A DNA stretch of 64,000 bases. It comes from Heligmosomoides polygyrus polygyrus (taxonomy: Eukaryota > Nematoda > Chromadorea > Rhabditida > Heligmosomidae). Made by a program: the position numbers and the translations under genes. This document shows, piece after piece, positions 9,975 through 21,900 of this stretch. The notes under the pieces are model-generated. The model saw nothing but the letters and a program-made list of their open reading frames with translations, was not told the origin of the DNA and ran no database searches. The stretch spans positions 96,854,728 to 96,918,727 of the forward strand of contig OX377204.1 of the NCBI GenBank assembly GCA_947396885.1, written 5' to 3'. Numbering within the stretch: the stretch's first letter is position 1; each line of letters begins with the position of its first letter.

Positions 9975-12900
9975 ATGGCTCCTCATACGGTGGGTGATGG
10001 ACTCTTCGGCACTCCAGTGACCTGGGCCGACGTCGAGGCCGATATGAGACGAGAGCTGGACACGACTGCTTCGTTCGGACCGAAGAAGTCCGCGAAGGAT
10101 ATCGGAGACATGAAGGTGGGCGTTGTGAAGGCTCTTCAGAATTGCGGCCATGTCTACTGTGCTCAAAAGGGGTTATTTTCAGGGCTACATGTCGAAAATT
10201 GTGCTCATCGAGCCCGACTGGGTGAATGTCGACAAGGAGCTTCCGAAGAGATTCATTGTCAAGGTTTACCCTACAAATCAGTAACAACTTAATCTCGTAA
10301 AAATTTAATAATAAATAAATTAACCTTAAAGATCGAAGATCCTTGTAACAACAATTTAAGTGAATCATTGCTTACCTTCACAGAACGGAATTATCCGTAC
10401 ATGTCGGGAAAGCGTGCCGCAATGCAAGGTAGGAATGCGCCAGCCAATCAGGACGCATCGAATTGACATGCCAAAGAGTGTGTGAACAGAAGGTACCTGA
10501 TTGGCTGGTTCTCATTCCCAACATGACATCTACCGAATTATGTTTTCTACCTCCTTCATGGGCAGTACACGGTCGCATTTGGTTCGCGTTTAATTCCCCT
10601 ATCCACCACCCGGGGACGCGCCACGTGGCCCTGCGACAAGCGGCCCGAGATCCCTCTTAACAAGAGAGCCCGAAGGCTCTCTATCGAGGGAGATCCGTGG
10701 CGACCGTGTACGGCCCAGAGACGCAGGTGGGATGCAGGGGATGGACTCCTTGCTCCTGCTGTGTCGGGTCGACGCGTTCCTTGTGCGTGGGAGCGGCATG
10801 TTCGTGCACAGTGTGCGTGGATGTGTTCGTGACTGTGCGGATTGTAACTGTGTCGGCTCGGCCAAAAGCTTGCACTCGGTAGACTGGGAGTACATGTAAG
10901 GCGATTCGAGGCCGCCTTAAGTCTCGCCCCGTCCCTTCGGGCAGTCTGGCTGGCTGCCCGGGGTACCCCGCCCGTACGACAGAGCCCGACTAGCTACCCG
11001 TGTGTACTCAAGTCAAAAACAGCAGCACTAAAGGGCCTCATTCCCCTGACCCCGAAAGAGCCCCCATTTCTGCAGCGATGGGAAGGACGAGTACGGAGAG
11101 GCTGCTAAAATCTCAGGGCCTAACCAGGCTGCGCAAATTGAGAAGGACTAGGATGACGATCTGTACTTACAACGCCCGCACGCTTGCATCGGAAGCATCC
11201 GTCGAGGACCTGATGATGCAAGCCAGGAAGATCAAGTACGACGTCATCGGACTGACCGAGACGAGAAGACACCACCCCCTGCACGCCGCCTACGACTCCG
11301 GAGAAGAACTGTTCCTCGGAACATGCGACAGCAGAGGAGTAGGCGGCGTTGGTGTCCTCGTCAACACGCACTTGGCCATGAACATCGATTCGTACGAGTC
11401 TCTGACAAGCCGAATCGGACGTCTGCGACTGAAGCGATGTGGTTCCGTGCCAGCTTTGACTGTATTCGTCGCGTATGCCCCAACATCCGACTACGACGAC
11501 GAAGAGGTCGAAGCCTTCTACGTGGAGCTGGAGAAGTTCTATAAGGAAGATCACACCTTCTACAAGGTGATCGTCGGCGACTTCAACGCCAAAATCGGTC
11601 CGCGAAGGTCGCCGGAAGAACTTCACATCGGAACCCACGGTTTGGAGTGGAACGAGCAAGGTGAAATGCTGTCTGAGTTTATCATGTCGACCAAGACCAT
11701 CCATGGAAACTCGCAGTTCCAGAAGCCTCCCTCCCTACGATGGACCTGGGAATCTCCCGGTGGCCAGTTCCACAACGAGATCGACCACATCATCTTCAAC
11801 CGCAAATATTGCCTGACCGACGTCTCCGTTGTCCCCAAGTTCTACACGGGATCGGACCACCGCCTCCTTCGCGCAAGGTTCCGCTTTTCGCGTCAAGGAG
11901 AGAAGGCCGCGAAGTTCAAGAAGAGGAGTCCCAGAACGACCATCAACTGGGACCTCTACACCTCTCTTGCCGGTCTTTGGGAAGATGCCGTCATGGACAA
12001 CGTCGACGAGGAATACGACCGCTTCGTGCACCATCTCAACGATAGTGCTAAGGGAGCCGAGAGCTTGAAGACCACCAAGAGACGTCTGTCTCCGGAAACT
12101 CTCGAGCTGATACGCCAGCGTGGAGCAGCACGAGCGTCAGGCAACTACCAACTGACGTCCGAGCTTGCGAAGCTATGCAGAGCGGCGATAAAGGAAGATC
12201 TGAAGGAGAGAAGGACGAAAGTGTTGGCTGAAGCTGCAGAGGCAGGGTTGAGCATCCGCAATGCCCGCCGGAACTTCACCAACTTCAAGACCAAGATGAC
12301 AGCTCTCCGACGTCCCGACGGAACCGTCACCTCTTCCAGAAGGACCATGGAGAGGGTCATCCACGACTTCTACTCCGATCTCTTCGATAGCCACGTCCAC
12401 CTGCCCCCATGCCATCTTCCGCAGGATGGATACGTCGTCCCCTCTGTTCTCCCTTCCGAGATCCGACACGCCATCTCGTCGGTGAAGAAACGTACAGCAC
12501 CCGGTCCCGACAGGATCAGACCCGAACACCTGAAGAATCTCCCGCCTACGCTCATCAACACCCTGGCGCGGCTCTTCACACGTTACCTGTCGGAGTGCAA
12601 GGTTCCATCTCAGTGGAAGACCAGCAGAACCGTCTTGCTGTACAAGAAGGGAGACGTGCACGACATTGGCAACTATCGCCCGATCTGCCTGCTGTCCGTA
12701 GTCTACAAGCTGTTCACTCGAGTTATCCTGAATAGGATTAGCAGAACGCTGGACGAAGGACAGCCATGCGAGCAAGCAGGATTTCGGAGAGGATTCAGCA
12801 CGATCGACCACATACATACCATTACGAAGCTCATCGAAGTGTCGCGAGAGTACAAGCTGCCGCTGTGCCTTACGTTCATCGACCTGAAGAAGGCATTCGA

Positions 12901-15900
12901 CTCTGTCGAAACTGAAGCGGTCATCGAAGCCCTGCTCACTCAGGGCGTTCCTACTCAGTACATCAGAGTCCTTCGAGAGCTGTACAGTGGATTCACGACC
13001 AAGATCTCACCATTCTACAACGACGTCGTCGTCGACGTGAAGAGAGGGGTTCGGCAAGGGGATACCATATCTCCGAAGCTCTTCAGCGCCACTCTCGAAA
13101 ACGCCATGCGCGAACTAGAATGGGAAGACATGGGAGTGAAGGTCGACGGCCGGCAACTACATCATCTTCGCTTCGCTGACGACATCGTGCTCATAACGCC
13201 GAGCATCAGCCAGGCGGAGCGAATGCTGGCCGACTTCGATCGTGTATGTGGGAACGTTGGACTGCAGCTGAATCTTACGAAGACGATGTTCATGAGGAAC
13301 GGATGGGTTTCTGATGCCCCATTCTCGCTCAACGGAACGAACATCTCCGAATGCTCCAGCTATGTGTATCTGGGTCGCGAAGTCAACATGGCCAACGACC
13401 TAGCACCAGAGCTGAGCAGGAGGAAACGAGCGGCTTGGGGAGCTTTCAAGAGCGTCGAAGAAGTCGCGAAGAAGACGAAGAACGTCCGACTCCGTGCATA
13501 CCTATTCGACTCCACTGTTCTTCCTGCCCTAACATACGCCTCAGAGACCTGGGCTATACGAAAGCAGGATGAACACGCGATCAGCGTCGCGCAGCGTGGA
13601 ATCGAGAGGACGATGCTCGGAGTGAAACGACTCACGCAAGTGAGAGAAGGCCTCCGGAGTTCCGAGCTTCGCCGACGCTCGAAGATCAGAGACGCTGTCG
13701 CGTGGGCCAAGTTGTCGAAAATTAGGTGGGCCGGCCACGTAATGCGCTTCGCAGACACCCGCTGGACGAGAGCCATCACCGACTGGATTCCGCGGGATGT
13801 CAAAAGAACACCAGGACGCCCACCAACGCGTTGGTCGGACTTCTTCGTGAAAGCCCTGAACGACCGATATGACGCTCTTCGTGTCCCTCGAGCGAGGAGG
13901 ATCCATTGGACCACTCTGGCACGCGACAGGGACGAATGGAGACGCTGCTGGCACCCGCTCGAGCAATTCGATGATCAACGGGACGACAGGTGATACAGGT
14001 GATACCTCCTTCATGGCAGTGGATAGTGCATTGAACTCAGCTGGGCGACCCTTTATAGTTAGATTTTTACCCGAGAGAGAAAAAGCCGTTCAATCGCAGT
14101 GAGGATAATTAATAATCGAATAAGAATAATTATATTTCAGATCTTAACCCAGCTAGTCATGCAGAAGTTCAACGACTACCTGACAACGAAGGAGGAAAGA
14201 GAAGGCGAAGAGGACAAGAACTTGATGTCCGACTACGAAGAACTTCAGAAGCGTGTGAGTTTGCAAAAATCGTTCGAGATATTTCCTAATATAAACAATC
14301 TGAGGAGCATGTAGCGCAGTCGCAGGAGGTGCCGGCTGTCGCGTGCTCCCGATGCCAGGTTTATGGTTTGCATTCCCCGCCCAGGCCGACCAAGATTCCA
14401 TCCCTCCGGGTCAGTCAATTGGAACCAGACTTGTTTTGAAAGATAAAGCGCTAGCTGGTTCATCGGCTGGCTACCTTAATTCATTATATGGCCACATACG
14501 CTTTCAAGTCGCCTCCAGGACATCCCGCAAAGGTAGAATGCATGGCGTATCCCAAAGGTATTGAGTAATGCCGTCCTTTATCCTTCGTCACTCTGCAAAA
14601 TGCTGTAAAAAATGATATTGGGCCAAAAATTCTCTTTTAACAGTGACAGCGTTTCAGACGAAAGAGTTATGTTAGCGCTTTTTTCTTGAGTTTTTATTTA
14701 CTTTTCAATAAGTTTTACTTAATGGGCCATGTCGCGAATATGAGTAGCAACGAGCGGTGTAAACTCGCCAACCAATCGGATCGCGTCGAATGGGTGCGCC
14801 GGTCAGAGAAGGCTTATAGGATCAGTAGTCTGATTGCCTGATGTATGTTCAGTCGATGACATGGTTGGTTGTAATTGGACGGCGTGCAAACCCCCCCCCC
14901 CGGCCTAATAGATATTAGATATCTTGGTTTCAATCTAAGGTTTCATCTGTAATTTCAGTGTCACAATGGTGAAGTGGCCGCCTACACGATGATGATGAAA
15001 ATTCCACAGTGGAAAATTACAATTCCGAAGGTTAGTTGTAGTCCTTACAGCTTTTTGTCTTTCAGCTATTTTTTATTGTCATTTTAATGGCTGTATTTTT
15101 CAACGATTCCTACTTTTTCCTAATTCAGTGTTTTATCCTTCCCAGACAAGTCTGATACCAATTCAGTCCCTAAGGGATTTTGGAGAAAGAAACGTACTAC
15201 CAATTTCAGTTTAGAAGTGGTTGCTTCCATCTTTTCCGATAACCTGCAATTAGCGTTCGTGGTTCACAACCTGATTAAAACATCTACGACCACATTACGA
15301 GGCAGAAATAGTGCGCTCCAGTGTTAAACACGTGCTCCGCTGCGATAGTACCTCGCGCTGAGGTTCAAGCTGTCGACCTTCCTGCCAAGCCTCTTGTCGG
15401 ACATATTTAGAAGGAAGAGAAGTTTTACTCGGAGCCATTGGACACAACGGGCGCTAACCCGTTGAAGTACTGGACTAATCCTGTCACAAAATCTGTATTT
15501 CCTCATTTGACTACACTAATTCCGAAGTACTTTTGTGCTCATCCGGGAACGGTCGAAACCGAAAGAGTCTTCTCGGCGGCGGCCAAATTTTGAATGAGTT
15601 TTGTGAAGCATCGACACCTGAAAACTTTGCAGCACTTCTTTTTCTCAAAGCTAACATTCCGTTGATTGGATTTGAAATCCAGGCAATGTACAGGGTGCGT
15701 CAAAAGTTCTTGGACTCTTCTTTTTCAGGCTCATTATATAGGATGATGCGCTTCGCTCAACCAAACTTTTACGTGGTATTGTTACCCTATTCCTACCCTC
15801 TCATATACTAAATGTTCATGTCTGGTGGATGTTGCGATCGGTAGCCCCGCAGGCTGAGACGTCCCTCATTGCCTTTGCGGCTTCGCGTCGCTCCAGTGGC

Positions 15901-18900
15901 CGCGGAGGGTTCCCAGATCTTACCTAACCCCACGGGACTCCCCATATATTGCCAGAATCGCACGTATTGCCCATGACGTATTGGTCGATCTCCAGCAGTG
16001 CCGGCTGGCCTCTTCTCTTGGCCTCGAACCACCCGGCTCCTCAGCTCCCACTCCGCTCCAGTGGGACAACCCGAACCCATGGGAACCCACACGATAATAC
16101 ACAACATATGCATAGACACAGCCAATGCCCTTGATACGAAGGGACTCACCCGGTTCCTCCACGCGCACACTGTATGAGCCATAAGCTTTATTGGCACTTC
16201 GCGACCAGCAAATATCCAGCAATCCACAGCAGAGGAGACGATGGTATCAGGCGTTCTCCGTGGCCATCGTAGTGAGATCTCCTGGAGCCGCGGGGTGAGC
16301 ATGATGCTCACTAGACCCCGCGGTCCTCTCCTGGCGCCCCCGTCCGCGGTGTCAGCAGCGAATACGGCAGGGACGAGGCCCCGTGGTAGCCGTCCGGAAT
16401 AGGAAGCAGAGCGAGAGGTCGGCAGACCTCGTCGCGGGAGCGCAGGACGTCGACTGCGGCCACGCGCCTGTCGAGAGGAGGCGACGCGCGTAGATCGATG
16501 GTGCCACGTCACCAACTTTCCCATGCTCCCAGGCTGATTGATGGCGCCTCATCGGCCAGCCACCGTGGCAAACGGCGCGCCCGGGCCGGCCACGGACCGA
16601 GGAGCGATCGCGCCCGCGACACTGGATGTTCTTTCGTTCAAGATAACTGATGCAAAAAGTTTGCGCACTGTAGTGGAGAAACTGCACGTCGAAGAAAAAA
16701 CTAACTACACAACTACCTAGAAGAATGCTTGAAGAAAGAGATTTTTCCCTGGACATCTGTGCCTTTTAAAAATTGCGACTGGACTTATCAACGGGATTCT
16801 GCGCCCGCTCACAACGCTAAAGAGGTACAGAAGTGGTGCACCGAAAATTTTCTGGATCTCAGCCTAAGAGCGGCCCCCGCACAGCCCGGACCTCAATCCA
16901 TTGGACTACGCAGTCCGGTCCATATTGAAGGGTAAGGCCTCTGCAACATCACACAAGGACACTGCTTCACTTCAAAGAGCCCTGACGAAAGCCTGGGAGG
17001 AAATTGATGAAGACGCCCTGCCTGCCGCCGTGGATGACTTCAACAAGCGAATGAAGGCGTGCTTTGTGCTAAAGGAGGACATTTCGGAATTTAACTGCTT
17101 ATTTATATGTGCTGGTCAATAGTCATAAATTTTATGAATTTCAACTATTTTGCTTTAATACAGTCGTTTGGGCGGTCAAATGCATGTGTTCAAGAACTTT
17201 TGATCCACCCTGTATGTATTTGAGGACGTTTTGTTGTTTCGGAAGTTTCGCTTATTCTGATCTCTAAGGTGACCTCCACCTCTAATGTTGTTCCTGGAAG
17301 TTTTTGTTTCAAGAGTTTTGCTTGTTTTGCTTGTGGTAGGATGCTCACTGCTTTTAAAGCGTTGTTTGGGTTAGGATGACATATGATAAAATGAGAATGA
17401 TATGGTTTTTTTTTTTGAAGAACGTGATAATGTTTTGGTGAAAACGTTTTTTTTTTGATCACGCTGCTTAAAACTAGTTGTTTTTAAGCGAGTATTAAAT
17501 TTGAAAAATAACGGATTTACCGAATTTACCGGAATTTATCGCAGTTTTCCGCATAAAAAAAATGCGGTAAGTAGTTTACCGGCGGTAAGTCAGCGCACTC
17601 CCCTGGTCTGAACCAGGAACATTTGCTCGCAAAAGTACTGACCGGTGCTCAGCCCGGATAGCTTCTGTTAAAGAAAGTGGAACCTAGAAGCGTTCTTGAA
17701 ATTTACCCCCCCCCCCCCACAAGCTGTTAAGGGTAGCTCAGTCACCACTATGTAGCTACTGCTTGATACTGTAGCTTCTTTTTTTCAGATCTACTACATG
17801 AAGAAGTTCACTGAGAGCAATCCGAACAAGGGTTACATCATCATGGAGTACCTCGAAAACACACAGGGAATACAAATCTATGAGAATGTGTCATTGAACC
17901 AAGTGAAACAGGCAAGCTACAGCATCCTATCCTACTATCCTACTATATATACCATTTTCAGCTCAAATTCAACGTTTTCGAAATCAAATTCAATGTTCTC
18001 GAAATCAAATTCAATGTTTTCGAAATCAAATTCAATGTTTTCAAAAACGAATTCAACGTTTTCGAAATCAAATTCAATGTTTTCGAAATCAAATTCAACG
18101 TCGTTATTGCAAGCTGTACGTTTCAATGTTTACTTCTTCTCAAAAAATTCAAACATTCAGAAAAGGCTGTCCAACGAAAATTAGAAACAACTAGCAACTA
18201 AAGCAAGTCAGGCATTTCAGTAGTGATGCGACACAAGTACGTAGTAGTGAGCAAACTAAGCGATACAACTATACAGTATGAACAGGAACTATACAGTAAC
18301 AATACAGCAATACAACAATAACTATTCAAAATAGCACAATGAGCAAGTGAAAGTAGATCATGTACTGTTGAATCTTTACCCTGCTGCAGCTGCTGTCATG
18401 TTTATCATCATGTGGAGGACGTAGTTTGCACAATCTTGCTGTGATACAGAATGAACACTCTCTTCAATAACTTCGGCCAGCGTCCTCTCCTGTATCGCAT
18501 CATGATTGTGCAAACTACGTCCTCCACATGATGGTAAACATGACAGCAGCTGTAGCAGGGCAAAGATTCAACAGTACATGACTTACTTTGACTTGCTCAT
18601 TGTGCTATTTTGAATAGTTATTGTTGTATTGCTGTATTGTTGCTGTATAGTTCCTGTTCATACTGTATAGTTGTATGGCTTAGTTTGCTCACTACTATGT
18701 ACTTGTGTCGCATCACTACTGAAGTGCCTGACCTGCTTTAGTTGCTAGTTGTTTCTAATTTTCGTTGGATAGCCTTTTCTGAATGTTTGAATTTTTTGAG
18801 AAGAAGTAAACATTGAAACGTACAGCTTGCAAAGAAGACGTTGAATTTGATTTCGAAAACATTGAATTTGATTTCGAAAACGTTGAATTCGTTTTCGAAA

Positions 18901-21900
18901 ACATTGAATTCGATTTCGAAAACATTGAATTTGATTTCGAGAACATTGAATTTGATTTCGAAAACGTTGAATTTGAGCTGAAAATGGTATATAAAGGAGC
19001 AAGCGTGTGTGTGCGTACGTGAGTGTTTCCGTCCGTCACAACTGGAATGGGGCACTGCGTATTGGAAACAATTGTTGAACATCGACATCGTGCATGGCGA
19101 GCCGTAGACCTGCCGAACACGTCGGCAACCGTGCCTGGCGAGTCGTAGAGATGCCGAACACGTCGGTAACCATGCCTGGGCATTTAGCTGATCATCGACG
19201 GGAGACACTCACAGCAGGGAGGCAATATATCGATATCGATCGATATTATCGATTTTTGTGGATGTCGTTCAAGCGGCGGAAACTTCAGCCATGGGGGTAA
19301 TCGAGCTCGCTGAACACGAATCTGAAGTCGACTAATCGATATCGATCGATATTATCGATTTTCTGTGCATGTCGTTTAAACGGTTCGAAACTTCAGCTCT
19401 GGGGTAGTCAAGCTCGCTGAACACGAATCTGAAGTTTGTTTCTGAGGTATCAATCACCAACAATTGATATTGATCAAATTATTCATGGATGTCGTTCATT
19501 TTTTCTGCTTCTTTCTAACTTGCCGCAATCGACGTAGCTAAGGTGTTCTTCCTGCAGAAGCCATGACATAGGTTGCAACTAAAATTGATGATCAGAAGTT
19601 ATCACTACGGCGAAGTCGTTGAGAAGCCGACAGGCCGCTCTGACGGCTGTACTCTATATAGTAAAACCAGTTGTTTACCGCAATGAAAGTATGAAGGTCT
19701 AAAAGTCGGGAAAAGAAGATGGTCGGAGTGTTCTCTTCTCGGGGTTTGGGAGCGAAGACCCCAACCAGTCGTTGGCGGCCGCTACATAGGCCGCTGAACG
19801 ACTGGTACAACATACTTGCAAGATACCCTTGCAATTAATCAACTTTTGATTGTTAACTGAATCCAGTGCGATGTAAAAAATAATGTTTTAGATGTGAACC
19901 TTGAACATTCGCACACATTTATTCAGATACTCCATCATAAAGCGGTGCTCGAAGCGAACTTACTGGACGTTCCATTGTCGGAAAGAAAAGGTTGCATCGA
20001 AAAACCTCTACAGGACATTTTCAGCAGCAAATTTATAAGAAAGGTGTGCGAATTGACGAAACTACTTGCCTATTTCACCGTTTAATTTGACCACTTGCAT
20101 TTTATTGTTGGCAAAATAATAATAATAATAAACTGCTGCAAATTTCAGCTTTTTGACAGCATGTATGCATCGATGGAGGTCGGTAGACTGTCCGAAAAAG
20201 CTGCTCATCTAAAAACCATTCCAGAATTGACTGACTACAAAACGGGCGATGAGCTAGCCGACCGATTAGGTACTATTACTAACAGAATTCTTGATCTTAC
20301 TTCTGCCAAAAAAAAAGATTTATTTGTGATTAAATCGATCTTTTAAGTCTATATGGGCTTCTATTCAGGCATGGAGAAAGTATTCTGCCACGGCGATCTT
20401 TGGTCAATGAATATCTTATGGAGGTCAGATGGTGGAGAAGAGCTCAGCCTTGCCGCTCTTGTCGACTACCAGGTGATTCATAGTCACAGACTTTAGAATG
20501 GTCGGAGAATTCTCCACAAAAGGGAGGACCGATTCGAAAAAAATGAAAAATGGGTCCAGCATTTTTCGTAGTTTTAAGGAAGGATTTCATATCAATACAG
20601 CTCTAGTACTGAGATGTTCAAGATGTTATTTTTTTAAAGAAATTCCTTAGTTCCCGAGCACCCCCTTTTATCCCATCCCTAGGATCTTATGTATCATCGG
20701 GAGACAACGTTCTGTCAAACATTGAGTTCCTCCAGAAAGGCATCTCGCATTCGGGACTAAAGCTACGCCTCCGCTACTTTTGGGATCCGAGCATCCTCCA
20801 CTGGGTTTGTCTTCTGGCTTTCTTCTCTCTATCGTCCCCTCTCGTAGTGTTATACCCACTCGTTAGCTTCCATTGCATATTAGTTACATATTATACAGGG
20901 TGGCCCATAAGTCCTGCAACAAAATTGGGTGACCTTATTGGTTGTCTTTTTTCAATTACAAAAAACCGCATACCAACTGTTTTGTAGCATATAGTTAGTG
21001 CTATACTTCTGGAAAGTTTCATGGTTGTAGCTGCTTTTATTATTAGGTTGTAACGAAATAAATGGCACTGAACCGCTGTAAATTTAAACAGTTAATATCT
21101 CGGCTTGTAGGCAAGTTTATTAATCGAAATAAAAACCTTCTGATTCTACACATCTTTGCCAACGTGACACAAGCTTTTTTCTCCCAGTAGCATAGAAATC
21201 AGAAGTTCCGGAATTGACGAAATCTTCGAAGGCACTTTCGGCATCCTGTTGTTATTTGAATATTTTCCCTAGCAAGAAGTCGCCAAGATGCTTGAAGAAA
21301 TGGTAGTCTGTTGGGGAAAGGTCGGGAGAAAACGGAGGATGTGGTGGAGTTTCAATGCTCAGCTCATTCAATTTCGGCAGCGTCATTCGTGCTACATGGG
21401 AGCGAGCACTGTCGTGCAGAAGGAGAACTCGCCTTCGGTTTACCAAGGCCGGCCGGATATCCTTCAACTTTTCCATCATTTCTTCAATTTCAATGCAGTA
21501 CTTCTCTGCCGTGATGGATCCACCGGGAGGGAGGAAGCTGTGGTGAATAATTCCCGGCGAACACCACCACACTGTCACCATTACTTTCTTTTGGTGCAAT
21601 TCCGGCTTCACAAAAACCTTGGGGCTCTCATCGCTGTCCACCCACTGTGCCGATCGTCGCCTGTTGTCGCGCATTATCCATTTCTCGTCACAGGTTACGA
21701 TGCGATCAAGGAATGGGTCCGTTTCGTTCCGTAGAAGCAGTGCGGACGAGATCTCATATGGTCGGTTTCTTTGCTCCTCAGACAGCTCGTGAGGCACCCA
21801 TCTTTCCAGCTTTTTGGTCTTTCCAATTTCCTTCAGATGCCGGGCAGCTGTGTTGTGACTGACGCCAAGAACCTTCGCTATCTCCCTGGTACCTTTGTGT

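Noticed and set aside
11000..13993. GTG start at 11000 for the RTE protein and large antisense frames across it
   Set aside because: Eukaryotic initiation favours the ATG at 11078; the antisense frames have no domains and mirror the GC-rich codon use of the RTE frame.
17798..19208. Ser/Phe/Asn heptad-repeat frames that could pass for a repeat protein
   Set aside because: They arise from the 21-bp arrays of the fold-back and appear on both strands; the first starts within exon 5 of gene A and runs into the intron.
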